In this document: one piece after another, positions 32,540-44,465 of the stretch | How positions within the stretch are numbered: position 1 is the stretch's first letter | How the letters are laid out: each line of letters opens with the position of its first letter | From: Okapia johnstoni | Taxonomy: Eukaryota > Chordata > Mammalia > Artiodactyla > Giraffidae | Reading direction: 5' to 3' | DNA length: 64,000 nucleotides | NCBI GenBank assembly: GCA_024291935.2 | Contig: JAGTYA010000026.1 | Coordinates: 4,761,501 to 4,825,500, forward strand | Translations under genes and position numbers: made by a program | Notes under the pieces: model-generated | The model's input: the letters and a program-made list of their open reading frames with translations, nothing else | Databases searched by the model: none | What the model was told of the DNA's origin: nothing

Positions 32540-33915
32540 TTAGATTATTTTCTCAGAGGAAACGGATCCAGAGGCGCCCCCTCAAAAAAGAGAAAACAAG
32601 ATTTTTTGTTAAGATAATATACTTTTACTTTCATATTTACTCTTGCCAATCATTCCTTAAAGGAGACACATTTTCCTCAACAGCCATACACCACAACCCT
32701 ATCAAAAAGGGTCTCCTCTTTCCAATACTAATCAGTCTGATCAAGGCCAATGAAGAGAATGTAAGAACAAAATTATAAGAGTATCAGTCAAGAATGAGGG
32801 CTGGGTTTAGCCTAAAACAGCAAAGGAACAGATTCTCAACTCAAGAGTAACTAAATATGTACTTGCTTAGTCACAGAACTCGAGAATAGCAAGAGTGAAC
32901 GTCTACCCTCACAAATCCTTTGTGCCAGCATTATACACGTGCTTCTCAATCCTCTTAGGTATTATTCCTATTTTGTAGTTGACAATAATAAGAAAGGACT
33001 TACTCCAAAAGAACACTGAAACTTTTTTTGATCACTTTGGGGGGGGGGGAGGAGTAATAACCTCTCTCTATGCTCTTATATGAATTTTTCATATAAATTC
33101 CCTGATATTCTTCACAGATGCAAATTCACAAGAGGAAACTACAGCTATTACATAACAGGCAAGAAAACATTTTCTCCTTGTATCACATATACACAACTGA
33201 AAACAACCTCTCAGTTACAAACAGGTGAAACAGCCTACAGCCTGGACACATAGATGCAAGTAGCTACTGTTACTACCGAGTCCTGAGATAGGCCGACTCC
33301 ATCGTTTCCATGTGGATTTTAATGATCCTTTTTCTGCAAGCATGCTCACAAAGACCCAAGTCTAAAAAGATGCAACATAGTGAGATGGGAAGACAATCCA
33401 TCTCTATAAAGTTTTGTTCAACATTTTATCCTCAGTGCCTAGCACACAGAAAATAAATTAAACTCCCCCCCATATTCTGACCACAAAAATCATCAAAAAT
33501 GAGCACACAAACATTCGTGATTGAGAGAAACAACCTAAATAAGTAACATCATTTGATAACTTCAGAGGCATCTTTATAATATATACAATAACTGTGTATA
33601 TGTATTATACATATATGTACACACACATATGTAACATCAGCTAATTTCAGAAATACCAATTTAATACAAGCTGTGGCAAAAATACAGGCTTTGAAAGTAG
33701 TAATCAAAAATATCTGTACCAAGAATACAAAAAGACTCCTTTTTGAAGTATAAAACACCCAAGGTAAATCCATACTACCACCTTTCAAAAGCAAAATCAT
33801 GTATGTAAAGTACTTTAAGTAAAAACTTTGGCCCCTAATCGGATTACATCATCGTCTGGCTATGCACCCTACTGGACACTCAAATCACTGCCATTGTGCA
33901 TAAAGCCAATCCAAC
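32540..33915. other. Intron 1 sequence, AT-rich
   Basis: No gene seen. An 11-G run sits at 33039-33049 and an AT/AC-rich low-complexity tract at 33585-33635. Confidence 0.6.
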
Positions 33916-33917
33916 CC

Positions 33918-34166
33918 AGTTCAGTTCAGTGGCTCAGTCGTGTCCGACTCTTTGCGACCCCATGAACTGCAGCACGCCAGGCCTCCCTGTCCATCACCAA
34001 CTCCTGTAGTCCACCCAAACCCATGTCCATTGAGTCGGTGATGCCATCCAACCATCTCATCCTCTGCCGTCCCCTTCTCCTCCTGCCCTCAATCTTTCCC
34101 AGCATCAAGGTCTTTTCAAATGAGTCAGCTCTTTGCATCAGGTGGCCAAAGTATTGGAGTTTCAGC
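33918..34166 (-). mobile_element. BovB LINE 3' end
   Basis: The plus strand begins CAGTTCAGTTCAGTGGCTCA and ends TCAGGTGGCCAAAGTATTGG, the reverse of the BovB 3' terminus. The minus-strand frame (33926-34138) reads [20 protein letters not shown], the C-terminal tail of the BovB ORF. Confidence 0.92.
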
Positions 34167-34821
34167 CCAAGTTGCTATTAAAATGGAGCCAAATCATAAA
34201 TTAGTAAATTAGCATCCAAAGTAAACTCAGAAAACCAACTCTGCCTGTTACAATGTCAGCGTGCAGAGAGGTAGAGCAATGGTACAAAAGACTACAGGGT
34301 TCCAACCGCCAAAGCTATACTTAGCTGGCTCACCCACAGTTACACATCAAGCTTAATTTGATGTAAAAGCTGAAACTTCCATAATCCACAGTACAAGAAC
34401 AAGAAAGATATCAACCTGTTGTAGGACATCTTGGTAACCAAGTGATTAATATGTGAAACCGAAGTACAGAGACTAGAAAACATGCTAAGCAACATGAAGG
34501 TGAATGAATGTATTCACTGAAAACTCAACCCAGGAATGGGATTTTCAACCAGCAAACCAAGATGCCTAAGAGATGAAAAAGGAAAAGCCCTTCAAGTAGG
34601 TTCTTGGTTACTGTCCTAAAGAGGAGATGAAACAGGAATGGAGAGAAGGCCCAAGCCACAACCACAAGCACTGCCACAAGCTCCTCCTACTTTTAAACAC
34701 AAATCTGATTCCTAACTGGCAATTCTAACCATACTCATAACTCTTGGTGTCCATCACCAACATTTCTAAAGTTGTAAAAAAAAAAAAAAAAAGTAATTTT
34801 TTTAAGGTAAATACTCTGTAT

Positions 34822-34972
34822 CTACACTGTCCAATACAGTAAGCCACTTGCCACACACAGTCATGAGTACCAGCAATACAGCTAGTTAAGACTAAGGAAC
34901 TGAACTCTCAATTTAAATAGCCCCACTGAGCACAGATAAAAGAATACTATTTTACTGGACAACACTGTTCCA
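34822..34972 (+). mobile_element. MER3-like hAT-Charlie MITE
   Basis: The outer ends CACTGTCCAATACAG and TGGACAACACTG form an imperfect terminal inverted repeat. The middle has ACTAAGGAACTGAACTCTCA ATTTAAATAG, as in the CACATGTGGCTA family of MITEs. Confidence 0.68.
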
Positions 34973-35289
34973 ACTCACATTAAATATAAAGCACAGAATA
35001 AAACATTTATAGTCTACAATCTTGGGTTAAGTTCACATCTACAGGCTTCAATTTTCTCAACCAAAATATGTAAACAGGGTTCCCATTGTCTCTGTGACTA
35101 AAAATAAATTAGGGCAGCAGGTAAACAAGTTCTAATGCCTTCGTGAGAACTGTTGCGAAGTAATTAAAGCCATACTTCCCCCTCAAACTTCTGGCAGGTT
35201 ACCTCACTCTGATCATGCAAGGGTATCATACTACCCCTCACTTCCCCAAACTTAATGGGGAAGACCATGAGAACACTGATTCAGTTCAG

Positions 35290-35400
35290 TCTACCTTTGG
35301 ACAAGTAACCTCACCTTTTCAAGCTTGTTTTCGTAACTGTACGATGAGAGGATTAGACTAAACGATCGTTTAAGATGCTTCAAATCCCGAACTACTACTT
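35290..35400 (+). repeat. MIR SINE fragment
   Basis: TGGACAAGTAACCTCACCTT followed by a GTTTTCGTAACTGTACGATG block, a decayed MIR in plus orientation. Confidence 0.65.
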
Positions 35401-35692
35401 TTCTGTGGCTCTACGAAGAAACATACGTGAAACCAGGATACTCCCCAGAAATGAATAAAAAGGAATCAATGAATAACCACAGTCTCACACTCAAAAACAA
35501 TTAAATTTAAACAACATCTTAAAGTACAGAGTCCCAATGGCAGAGAATTTAAAGCTACACGGTGTCAGTGTCCTCTGCTGGGAGACCAGCTTGGTCTATT
35601 GAGGGGTGCCCAGTTTTTTATTTTTGCTTTAAGTCCATATGGGACGTGCTGCTTTCTCCAAAGCAGGGAGACCAGTAAAACCAGGTTAATGC

Positions 35693-35727
35693 GGGGGGGG
35701 GGGGGGGGGGGGGGGCGGCGGCGGCGC
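35693..35727 (+). repeat. Poly-G run (23 G) followed by (CGG)n
   Basis: Twenty-three consecutive G, then CGGCGGCGGCGCG. The longest G homopolymer in the window. Confidence 0.95.
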
Positions 35728-36639
35728 GAGAACACACAGCACTGAGAGGCTGCACTGTCCCTCCCCTCACACAAAGGGCACCCAGGCAGCTTCCTCCTCC
35801 ATCAGGCAGGCTGCACGCAGGCTTCTCGGACAACATCAGACGTCTGCTTCCTCTGTCAATGAGCCAAACCAAGTAAAACGATCCTCTCATCAAAGGACTT
35901 GCGTCTATTTTTATATGAAATAAGGAAAACAGGAGTGAATTCACCCATGAACCTTTAAGACATATTATATCCATCTTTCCTGCGGTCTATAACTCAGAAC
36001 ATATAAAAACCAGGACAAAAAATCCTAACAGGAAACTGGAGAAGGGAACAGTGACTAATAATTTATGTGAAGTGTGTTAAAATGCAGATCAAGAGAGAAC
36101 GATAGGCTTAACACTGCTCTCCAAAGGTGTATTTTCAAATATCTTCTGTGCCTAGAACAGACCCACTGGTATTTTTCTCAATCATGAAACGGTGCGAGGG
36201 ACGGGCTCACTCTCAAAGTACCTCATTTACAGCATGGCAGAAAAAACCCAAACCAAATGTTCTATCTGACACTGACTTTCCTTTACATGACAGGTGATTT
36301 AGCCAGGGCACCACTGACGACCATCTAGTTTTCAATTTTTACTATTATCAAAAACTGCCCGAGTTTCCAAGAATGGAGCTGCTGGATTAAACAAGGCCCA
36401 TTTCCGTAGGCACACAAAGCCTAAGGGCTCTCCCCGGAGGTCAGGGCTACTCCCAATAGCCCCGCAGGGTCGTGGGCCTGGGTCCTCCCACCCGCGCCCA
36501 GCAACGTGGTCTTCTCTTGGGAGCACTGTTTCTGTCTAAGAGCCATTTACACTTCACTTTTCTCCAACTGTCTGTTTATATCCTTTGTTTTTCTCTACTG
36601 GGCTTGTCTTCTCCACGATTTGTAGTGGTTCTTTAAAAG

Positions 36640-36960
36640 TAACAGAAAAGGAGCCCTTTGTCACAGAGCATTCCCTCTTCAACTCAGTCCAATCTGGTGT
36701 CTATCTGTACCACTCAACTGACACTGCCTCTTGGAGTCACCAGTGACCTCCAGATGGGCTAACTCTAAGTGAAACCCTTCTGTCCTCGTCTCAACTTCGC
36801 TCTCAAAGCAGTCAGGGCACTTCACTGCTAGACCCTCCTTACTGACACAGTCTCCTTCCTCGGCTTCTTCGAGGTCACATCCTCCTTGCTTTCTCACTGA
36901 CCACCTCTCAGTCTCCTCTAAGGCAGAGGCGCCCACCGGGCTCAGATTGGACGCTACCTC
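36640..36960 (+). repeat. L2 LINE internal fragment
   Basis: TCAACTCAGTCCAATCTGGT ... CACTCAACTGACACTGCCTC ... CACCAGTGACCTCCAGATGG matches the L2 block encoding part of its reverse transcriptase, plus orientation. The 114-codon minus-strand frame across it is a shadow. Confidence 0.75.
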
Positions 36961-37067
36961 GGTACACTCTCCCGGGCTGACAACAGTCGTGAGGGTGTCA
37001 GTTTCCATTTGTTCTAGCCACACTATCGCTGCAGCAACTCAAACAAGACTTGGGGAGAATCTTTTTT

Positions 37068-37665
37068 AAAGAGTTTGCCTGGGGAGGGAGAGGATGTGGG
37101 AGATGGCCGAGCTGCAGGGTCGTCCGCATCTGGAGACGGAGGATAAGCTGTAGGGTCACTCCTGCCTGACGCAGATGGCATTTGACGGCACAGGTTCTGG
37201 TCCCTTACTGAATTCAGTTCTATCTACCCTCCTGAAAAAACTACCCAATGACGTCTGGGTAGTAGTCCCTTTTCTTGTCACAGGTGACACGGTAGCACTG
37301 GACTGCATTCTGATCGGCTGCTGCAACTTTGGGGCACCATTCTATGTTTGGGGCCTGTGACTCAAAAGCTCACAGCACCTCCTCAAACAAAGAAAATCTC
37401 CTTGTCATTTCCCGTGTCATAAATCTCTTCTTCGCAGTAACAGCTACATCATCGCTGCTTTTATGCCTGCTTCCGGATATCCTGGGCTTGAAATGCTGTA
37501 CTGCTGTACTCTACACGGCACTGTAAAGCACACAGAAGCACCGCCACGTGTAGAGGATACACACACAGGACCAGGCACACCAGACACGTGACTGAACATG
37601 CAAACAAACATTCGAATCTTTGAAAGTTCCCAGTACGAAGGTTTGTATGTAGGGGACTTACTGTA
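37068..37665 (-). mobile_element. Tigger2/MER44-like mariner DNA transposon remnant
   Basis: On the plus strand a run of blocks agrees with Tigger2: GGAGGGAGAGGATGTGGGAG, GACGTCTGGGTAGTAGTCCC, GTGACACGGTAGCACTGGAC, CACCATTCTATGTTTGGGGC, GTACTGCTGTACTCTACACG. The right end is the terminal repeat GTATGTAGGGGACTTACTG followed by TA. The left terminal repeat is missing. The transposase sense is the minus strand and is broken. Confidence 0.8.
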
Positions 37666-38549
37666 TTTAAATGTCCAATCACTACGTTGTCCACCTGAAA
37701 TTAACACAGTACTGTATGCCAATAACAAGTGAAAAAAAACAAAGAAAACAAAACCCCTGGGGATGAGGATTTGGACCCCCACCCCACCCCCACCAAAGAT
37801 GTGTCAGACCAGCTTATGTTATGTCCCGTGACATCTGAACTACCAGAGAGGGTGGTACCCTCAGAGGATAAGGCTTCCTCCAGTCAGCATGAGGTCTCCT
37901 ACAGAGAACATGCACTCTTGATGGCCTCACACACACACAGAGCACATTTCAAGACATGGTATAGGACTATAATCTGAATGAATTTCTATGTGATTCAGGT
38001 TGGAAGCCCTTTAAAAATTTCAATTTGGAAAAAAAAAAATTTCAATTTGGGTCCACACTAAACCTCCAGAGATCAATCACAACCAAAAGAAGAAATGCCA
38101 ATGAAACTGCAGTCCAGTTTACCACCCAAACACAGAAACTCACAACTAACTGCCTGCAAGACAGAGAACTCTGCAGGGACACCACAAGACAAAAAATCCA
38201 GGTCTTCCACAAACAAGTGGCAAGAGGTACAGGGGGAACTGCTTTAATTGCTAGACTTTATTTGGATCTCAATTTGAAAATATTAGAAAACTAAACATAT
38301 AAAAATTACCATATTTGAGACAGGTGAAAATTTCAACTCTGACTAGGCATTGAATAGTATCAAACAACTACTTTGTGGGAGTTTTAGGCTAACCATAAAG
38401 GGAAAATTAACTAACTGAATTACATCAATATTAACTCCTCTGCCTCAAAAGACACAATGACAACCCAGAGAGTAGGCAGAGATATTCACCATATGTATAT
38501 CCCCTGAAAGATTAGTATCCAGAATAAAGGAAATCCTACCAAGTGTTGT
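37666..38549. other. Intron 1 sequence with a small duplication
   Basis: TTTCAATTTGG occurs twice around a poly-A run at 38018-38050. No gene or family repeat recognised. Confidence 0.55.
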
Positions 38550-39050
38550 GTGTGACAATTTGTCCACAAACTCTTTGACACTTTTCAGAAAACGGAACTT
38601 CACTGTCCAAGGTGGGACAAGTGACTCTCTTCTAACAAACAGAATATGGCAAAATTACATGCCACAAGACTTCTAAGGTCGTGTCATAAAAATCATAGCT
38701 TCCACTTGGTGCTATTTCTCTCAGATCTCTCTCTTTCAGGAAGAAGTCAGTCACCATGTCCTGAGGACAGGCCACTGAGGTATCAGGACAAAGGCCTGCA
38801 TGAAAAAGAACTGTGGCCTCCCCACCACAGCCAGGACTAACTTGCTGGGCATGAAAATGAGCCACCTTAGGAAGGATCCTCCAACTCTGGTCAAGACTTG
38901 GAAGGCTGATGACATCCAACCCAAACAGCTCAACCAAGCCACTTCCAAGTTCCTAAATCACAAAAACTATGAGATAATAAAGTGTTTACTGTTGTCATAA
39001 GCCACTAGGTTTAGGGGTAACTGTTATGAATCAACAGAGAGCTAACAAGA
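38550..39050 (+). mobile_element. MLT1-type LTR (ERVL-MaLR), solo
   Basis: Contains GTCATAAAAATCATAGCTTC CACTTGGTGC, then CTCTCTCTTTCAGGAAGAAG and the LTR end block GAGATAATAAAGTGTTTACT GTTGTCATAAGCCAC. Typical MLT1 order; no internal genes follow. Confidence 0.75.
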
Positions 39051-39121
39051 TAAAACAGATAATGCAACAGAAAAAGCAGAGGAGACGTAAACATCACTCT
39101 TCATTGAAAGAAAAAAAAAAA

Positions 39122-39450
39122 GGGCTTCTCAGGTAGCTCAGCTGGTAAAGAATCTGCCCGCAATGCAGGAGACCCCAGTTCAATTCCTGGGTGGGGAAGT
39201 TCCCCTGGAGAAGGGATAGACTACCCGACTCCTGTGTTCTTGGGCTTAGCTGATGGCTCAGACGGTGAAGAATCCACCTGCAATGCGAGAGACCTGGGTT
39301 TGATCCCTCGGTTGGGAAGATACCCTGGAGGAGGGCATGGCAACCATTCCAGTATTCTTGCCTACAGAATCCCCATGGAGAGGAGCCTGGCAGGCTACAG
39401 TCCATGGGGTGGCAAAGAGTCAGACACGACGGAGCAACTAAGCACAGCAC
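39122..39450 (+). mobile_element. Bov-tA SINE with duplicated tRNA-like head
   Basis: Two tRNA-Glu-like heads in tandem (GGCTTCTCAGGTAGCTCAGC and GGGCTTAGCTGATGGCTCAG), then the BovA part ending GAGTCAGACACGACGGAGCA. Plus orientation. Confidence 0.92.
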
Positions 39451-39620
39451 ATTCATTAAAAAAGGATAACTATGGAGGGGAGGGAAGGACTGAGTTTGGG
39501 ATCAGCCAGTGCAAACTATTATATGTAAGACAGATAAACATCAAAGGCCTACTGTAGAGCACAGGAAAACATATTCAATATTCTGTGATAAACCATGATG
39601 GAAAAGAATGAATATATTTT

Positions 39621-39757
39621 CATTTCCCTGGCAGTTCAGTGGTTAAGACTCCACACTTCCACTGCAGAGTGCAGGGGTTCGATTCTTGCTTGTGGAGCTA
39701 TGATCCCAGATGCTTCAAGGTGCAGTCAAAAATAAGTGAATAAACGAAATTAAAAAG
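39621..39757 (+). mobile_element. CHR-1-type tRNA SINE
   Basis: CATTTCCCTGGCAGTTCAGT ... GGGGTTCGATTCTTGC, with an A-rich end. Confidence 0.88.
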
Positions 39758-39797
39758 GGCGTGTGTGCACGTGTGTGCATGTGTGTGCACGTGTGTA
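39758..39797 (+). repeat. (TG)n repeat with CA interruptions
   Basis: Alternating GTGTGTGCACGTGTGTGCAT units directly after the CHR-1 tail. Alternating purine-pyrimidine, so it could adopt Z-DNA. Confidence 0.85.
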
Positions 39798-39879
39798 TAA
39801 AAGGATCACTTTGCAGTATAGCATAAACTAACACATAAATCAACTACACTTGAATAAAATTTTAAAAAATAAAGCGACC

Positions 39880-40410
39880 AGAAAAAAGCATGGAAACGTA
39901 CTCAACTTCACTAGCCCAAGTTATAGCTATTATAAGGCATCACCACACAGCTAGGAGTGTAGGTAAAACGAAAAGGAAGAAAGACAGGAGCCATTCAAGA
40001 GCGGATGGAGTAAGTGGACCCCCGCACACCTCTGGGGAAAGTGTAACCTGGTACTGCCGCTTTAGCAGATGCAGCCACAGCTTCCAAAGTGGAACACATG
40101 CACAGCTCTACGACCGAGCAATTCCACCTCCAGGTATATCCCCAACAACCCCACACACAATGTCAAGAGAAAAGCTCAGACACATGTGAACATACCATAG
40201 ATTTACAGAAGGAGCAAGACCGGGCAGAACTAATCAATGCAGCTAAGCACCAGGATCCTGGCTGTCCTCAGCAGACGGTATGACTGAAAGGGGACAAAGA
40301 AGATGCCTGGGACCCAGTTACCCAGGTGGGTTTCAGGCTGTGAAAATCCATTTATGATGTACACTCTTCTGTATTTCTACTACACTTCAATAGAGATTTA
40401 AACGAGTAAG
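39880..40410 (+). mobile_element. Old L1 LINE fragment (3' end of ORF2 and tail)
   Basis: CTACGACCGAGCAATTCCAC CTCCAGGTATATCCCCAACA is the conserved L1 ORF2 C-terminal block. The 3' end reads ...CTGTATTTCTACTACACTTC AATAGA. Confidence 0.75.
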
Positions 40411-40564
40411 AGTCCAGGAGAGATGTGGGGACTGAAGGAGTAAGCAGGGCACCAATGACCTTGGGTTTACGGGGCTGGAACGAATTACCTGAGGGTTCAT
40501 TACACTATTCTATGTTTGTGGATGTTAAAATTTTCCCCTAATAAAAAAGACTTTAAACATACAT

Positions 40565-40925
40565 TAATACAAAATTGGATGGAACTGCTGGTAAAAATAT
40601 AAACTAGGGTAACTTTTCTGGCCATAGATATCAAAGGGTTTTAAAATCTACACATTCCTTGACCCAATTACTCTGCTTTAATGAGTTCACCCTAAGGTGT
40701 TCATCCTGAGTTAAAAGTCTTATATATAACAATGTCCAAAGAGTCAATAATGGGGGGAAAAAAAGAGAGAAACCTCCAAATACAGAGGTCATAGGACACT
40801 GTGGGGACCACCACAGGACAAACAGTCTAGGTCATCAACAATACATGGAACCCGAGTAACAAAGATTTTATCTAACCCAAGGTTCTTTTATCTATCCAAT
40901 GAAATACAGTCATTAAAAATCATGT
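40565..40925 (+). mobile_element. Old L1 LINE fragment
   Basis: CTTGACCCAATTACTCTGCT and TATCTATCCAATGAAATACA GTCATTAAAAATCAT fit L1 ORF2/3' sequence; heavily decayed. Confidence 0.6.
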
Positions 40926-40929
40926 GATC

Positions 40930-41395
40930 CACATCATTATGTCACCGAAAACATGCAAATTATGAAAACAATGTGATACCAGTACACACCTATTAGAATG
41001 GCCCCCAAATGCTGGGGAGGGTGTGGAGCCACCGCAACTCTCAGTCATTGCTGACACAAGTGCAAAATTGTGCAGGCGCTGGGAAGGCAGTTTAGCAGTT
41101 TCATACAAAACTGAACACATTCTTACCATATAATCCAGCAATCATGCTCCTTGGTATTTATACAGAGGAGCTGAAAGCATGAACAACAAAAACCTGCACA
41201 CAGATGTTTGCAGCAGCTTCTTCCATACTTGGAAGCAACCAGAGTGTCCTTCAGCGGGCGCGTGGGCAGACCCTTCAGCGGGCGCGTGGGCAGACTTGTT
41301 CCCTCCCCTCCTGTTTCTGGGAAGGGGAAGGAACTTTTTTTGTGTGTGTGAAACATTGGACATTCTATCTGTAACAAAGCTCACCTTTAAAAAAA
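40930..41395 (+). mobile_element. Old L1 LINE fragment with internal tandem duplication
   Basis: CACACCTATTAGAATGGCCC, GGGGAGGGTGTGGAGCCACC and ATACTTGGAAGCAACCAGAG TGTCCTTCAGC are the L1 ORF2 C-terminal blocks in order. A 24-bp unit is duplicated exactly within it at 41248-41295. Confidence 0.78.
41248..41295 (+). repeat. 24-bp exact tandem duplication
   Basis: Unit CCTTCAGCGGGCGCGTGGGC AGAC occurs twice, at 41248-41271 and 41272-41295, inside the L1 remnant. Confidence 0.95.
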
Positions 41396-41800
41396 AAAAA
41401 GAAAAAACAACTATTTTACCAGAGCCTAAGCCGCTGGGGTTTTACCGGAACCTAACCTACCTGGAGGAAGGGAAATATCCAACTCCAGCCCCTCTAACCT
41501 TCCGCATGAGGAAAGAGAAGTACACAACTCCAGACCACTCTAGCCATCCTGTACCACCTAAGAAAAGGAAAAAAGCAGAGAAGCACTGGTGAAGTTCACA
41601 GCTCACCAAAAGACTGAGGCCGCATAGGACTACAGAACATTTCCCCTCCCCAAGACAATTACACTACATTTTCAAAGGTCTGTTCTTCACATTTCCTTTT
41701 ACCAGTGTATCATGTCTGCCTTTCAGAAAGACTGCAAAGCATACTAAGGCAAAAACTAGCTCAAAAAGACTGAACAAGCATCAGAACCAGTCACTTATAG

Positions 41801-41946
41801 GGACACTTTCCTGGGGGTCACTAGTTAGGACTCCACGGCCCCACTGCAAGGGTGCAGGTCTGATCCCAGGTCAAGGAACTAGAATCCCACATGCCATGTG
41901 CTGTGCCCCCCAACCAAAAAACAAAAGCAAAAAAAAAAAAAAAAAA
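41801..41946 (+). mobile_element. CHR-1-type tRNA SINE with poly-A tail
   Basis: GGACACTTTCCTGGGGGTCA ... CTGATCCCAGGTCAAGGAAC ... followed by an 18-A tail at 41929-41946. Confidence 0.88.
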
Positions 41947-41949
41947 GTC

Positions 41950-44465
41950 ACATATGCCAGACATGCTGGGAATTATCAGAATAGAAAAGCTAAGAGCTTT
42001 AATAGAAAAGGCAGACAACATGCAGTAACAGAAAAAAATAATCAAAACAAAAATTCAAAGAAAGGATCAAAAAGAAACGCTTCAGACCAAACACGAACAG
42101 AAACGGACAGTGTCTTTGATAGACTCGTTAGCAGAATGGACATAGTTGAGGAAAGAAAACTCCGAGCTTGAAGATGTGACACCAGAAATTTCCAAAATGG
42201 AAAAGCAAAGAGAAAAGACAAAAACAAAAATGGGGATGGGGGTGCAGAACATCCAAGGATCGTGGGAAAGTATAAAAGGTGTAACATACATGTAATGGGA
42301 TACTGGAAGGAGAAGGGAAAAGGAATAGAAACAATATTTGAAGCAATAATGACCATGAATCTCCCCAAATTAGTATCAGACACCAAACCACAGATCAGGA
42401 ATCTCAGGTAACACTAGCAAGATAAATACAGAAAAATAAAAACCTACCCCCAGGTATACTATATATTGTCTACAAGAAATCCACTTTAATACAGAAACCC
42501 AACACTCTAACAGTAGAGGAATGGAGCTGTATCATACTAACACTAATTAAACAAAGTGGGAGTAGCTATAGTAATTTCAGACAGAGGAGACTTCAGGGCA
42601 AAAAAGTCATTACCAAAATGAAAAGGGGGCCAATACTCTAAGAAGACATAACAATTCTTAATGTTATGCACCTAACAACACCTAACAATCAAAATACAAG
42701 TTAAAAACAGATAAAACTGCAAGGAGAGATAGATGAATTCACTTGTACAGTTAGCGACTTTACTACTCCTCTACCAGAAATGGGTATATCCATCAGATAG
42801 AAAAATCAGTAAAGACATAAGAGAACTCAACAGCACCATCAATCAAAATCAACTGTATATAGTTGACATGTATGGACTACTGCATCCAACGACAGCAAAT
42901 CATACCTTCTTAAATACACATGGAATATGCACCAGGACAGACCGTCTTCTATGAAACACACATTAACCAGTGAACAAAAATCATACCACGTCTGCCTTTA
43001 GACCACAATGCAATCAAACCAAGTCAGTAACAGAAATACAGCTGGCAAAAACCAAAGTACTTGAAGATTACAAATCACACTTCTAAAAAACGCATGGATT
43101 AAAGAAAAAATTCTCAAGAGAAACTTTAAAAATATCTGAACAAAATGAAAATACAACTTATTAAAATTACAGGGATGCAGGAAAACACTGCTTAGATTAT
43201 AATTTATAGAACTGAACACACATACCAAAAAAGAAGGATCTAAAATCAATAACCTAAGCTTTCACCTTAGAAGAGCAAATTAGTTCCAAACCAAGCAGAA
43301 ACGGAGATAATAAAAACGAGAGCAGAAAAGGATTTTCAAACAAGAAATCAGCAGAGGAAATCAACAGACCCAAAAGCTGAGTGTCCCCACCCCCCACAAA
43401 AAATCAGTAAAATCAGGAAGACTTTCGGCAGACTAAGGAAAAAAGACCCGAGTTACTAACATCAGAAACGAAAGAAGGGAACCACTACAGACCTCACGTG
43501 CAGCAGACGGGCAATAACAGAGTATTGTGAACAACTGTACAGCCATGGATTTGATAACCTGGATGGAATGGACCAACTCCTTGACAGATACAATTTGTCA
43601 CAACTCACATAAGAATAGACAATTTGAATAGGCTATATCTATTAAAGAAATCAAATCACTTATGAATAACCTTCTAAAACAGAAAGCATCATGTCCAAAC
43701 GGGTTTACTGGTGATTTCTACCAAACAGTTAAAGAAAAAAAATTGTACCAATTCTCTCCAGTCTCTTTCAGAAGACAGAAACAGAAGGAATACTTAATTC
43801 ATTCTATGAGACCAATCATGCTCAATGCTATTTACTCAATTGAACTGAAAACTTATGTTTACACAAAACCCTGCATGCAGCTGTTTGCATCAGCTTTTTC
43901 TTAACTGCCCAAACTTGGAGGCAACCAAGATGTCCTGCAGGTAGAATGGATAGACTGTGGTACAACCAATGGATATTATTCAGCACTAAAAAGAAATGAG
44001 CTCTTAAGGAGTGAAAAGACATGCAGGAACCTTAAAATGTATATTACTAAGTGAAAGAAGCCAGTCTAAAAAGGCTACAATACTGTATGATCTCCACTAT
44101 ATTTCATTCTAGAAAAGGCAAAACTAGAAACACATGAAAAAGATTAGTGGTTGTCAAGGGTTAAGTCTGAGGCAGGGAAGAACAGGCAAAGCACAGAGGA
44201 TTTTTAGGGCAGTAAAAGTGTTCTGTAGACTACTATGATGGTGGATATATGTCATTACACATATGTCTAAACTCAAAGCATATAAAACACTAAGGCTGAA
44301 CCTAAGGTAACCATGGACTCTGAGTGACAATAATGTGTCAGTGTACGTTCACCAGGTTGGAGGGGGCACGTGGGGAGACAAGGAGTATATGGGCTTCTGG
44401 CTCTGTACTGCTGCCTCAATTCTGCTGTGGACCTAAAACTGCTCCATGAAATAAAGTTTATTAAT
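41950..44465 (+). mobile_element. Old L1 LINE (ORF1 end, ORF2 pieces, 3' end)
   Basis: L1 blocks occur in order on the plus strand. The endonuclease region includes TATTGTCTACAAGAAATCCA, AGGGCAAAAAAGTCATTACC and AGAAGACATAACAATTCTTA. The segment before the RT is marked by GGGTTTACTGGTGATTTCTA CCAAACAGTTAAAG at about 43700. The ORF2 end and 3' UTR run through 43850-44460, finishing GAAATAAAGTTTATT. A deletion near 43800-43850 removes most of the reverse-transcriptase region. Many stops; no coding capacity. It is antisense to PPP6R3. Confidence 0.78.

Larger units (their letters stand above)
34167..36635. other. Intron 1 sequence with a few small repeats
   Basis: Contains an 18-A run near 34777-34794, an old hAT MITE, one MIR and the longest poly-G tract (all but the A run listed separately). 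No exon recognised. Confidence 0.6.

Noticed and set aside
36679..37023. 114-codon minus frame, acidic composition
   Set aside because: Antisense shadow of an L2 fragment that reads correctly on the plus strand.
41896..42171. 91-codon Lys-rich plus frame
   Set aside because: Starts in a CHR-1 poly-A tail and continues into L1 sequence. Not a gene.
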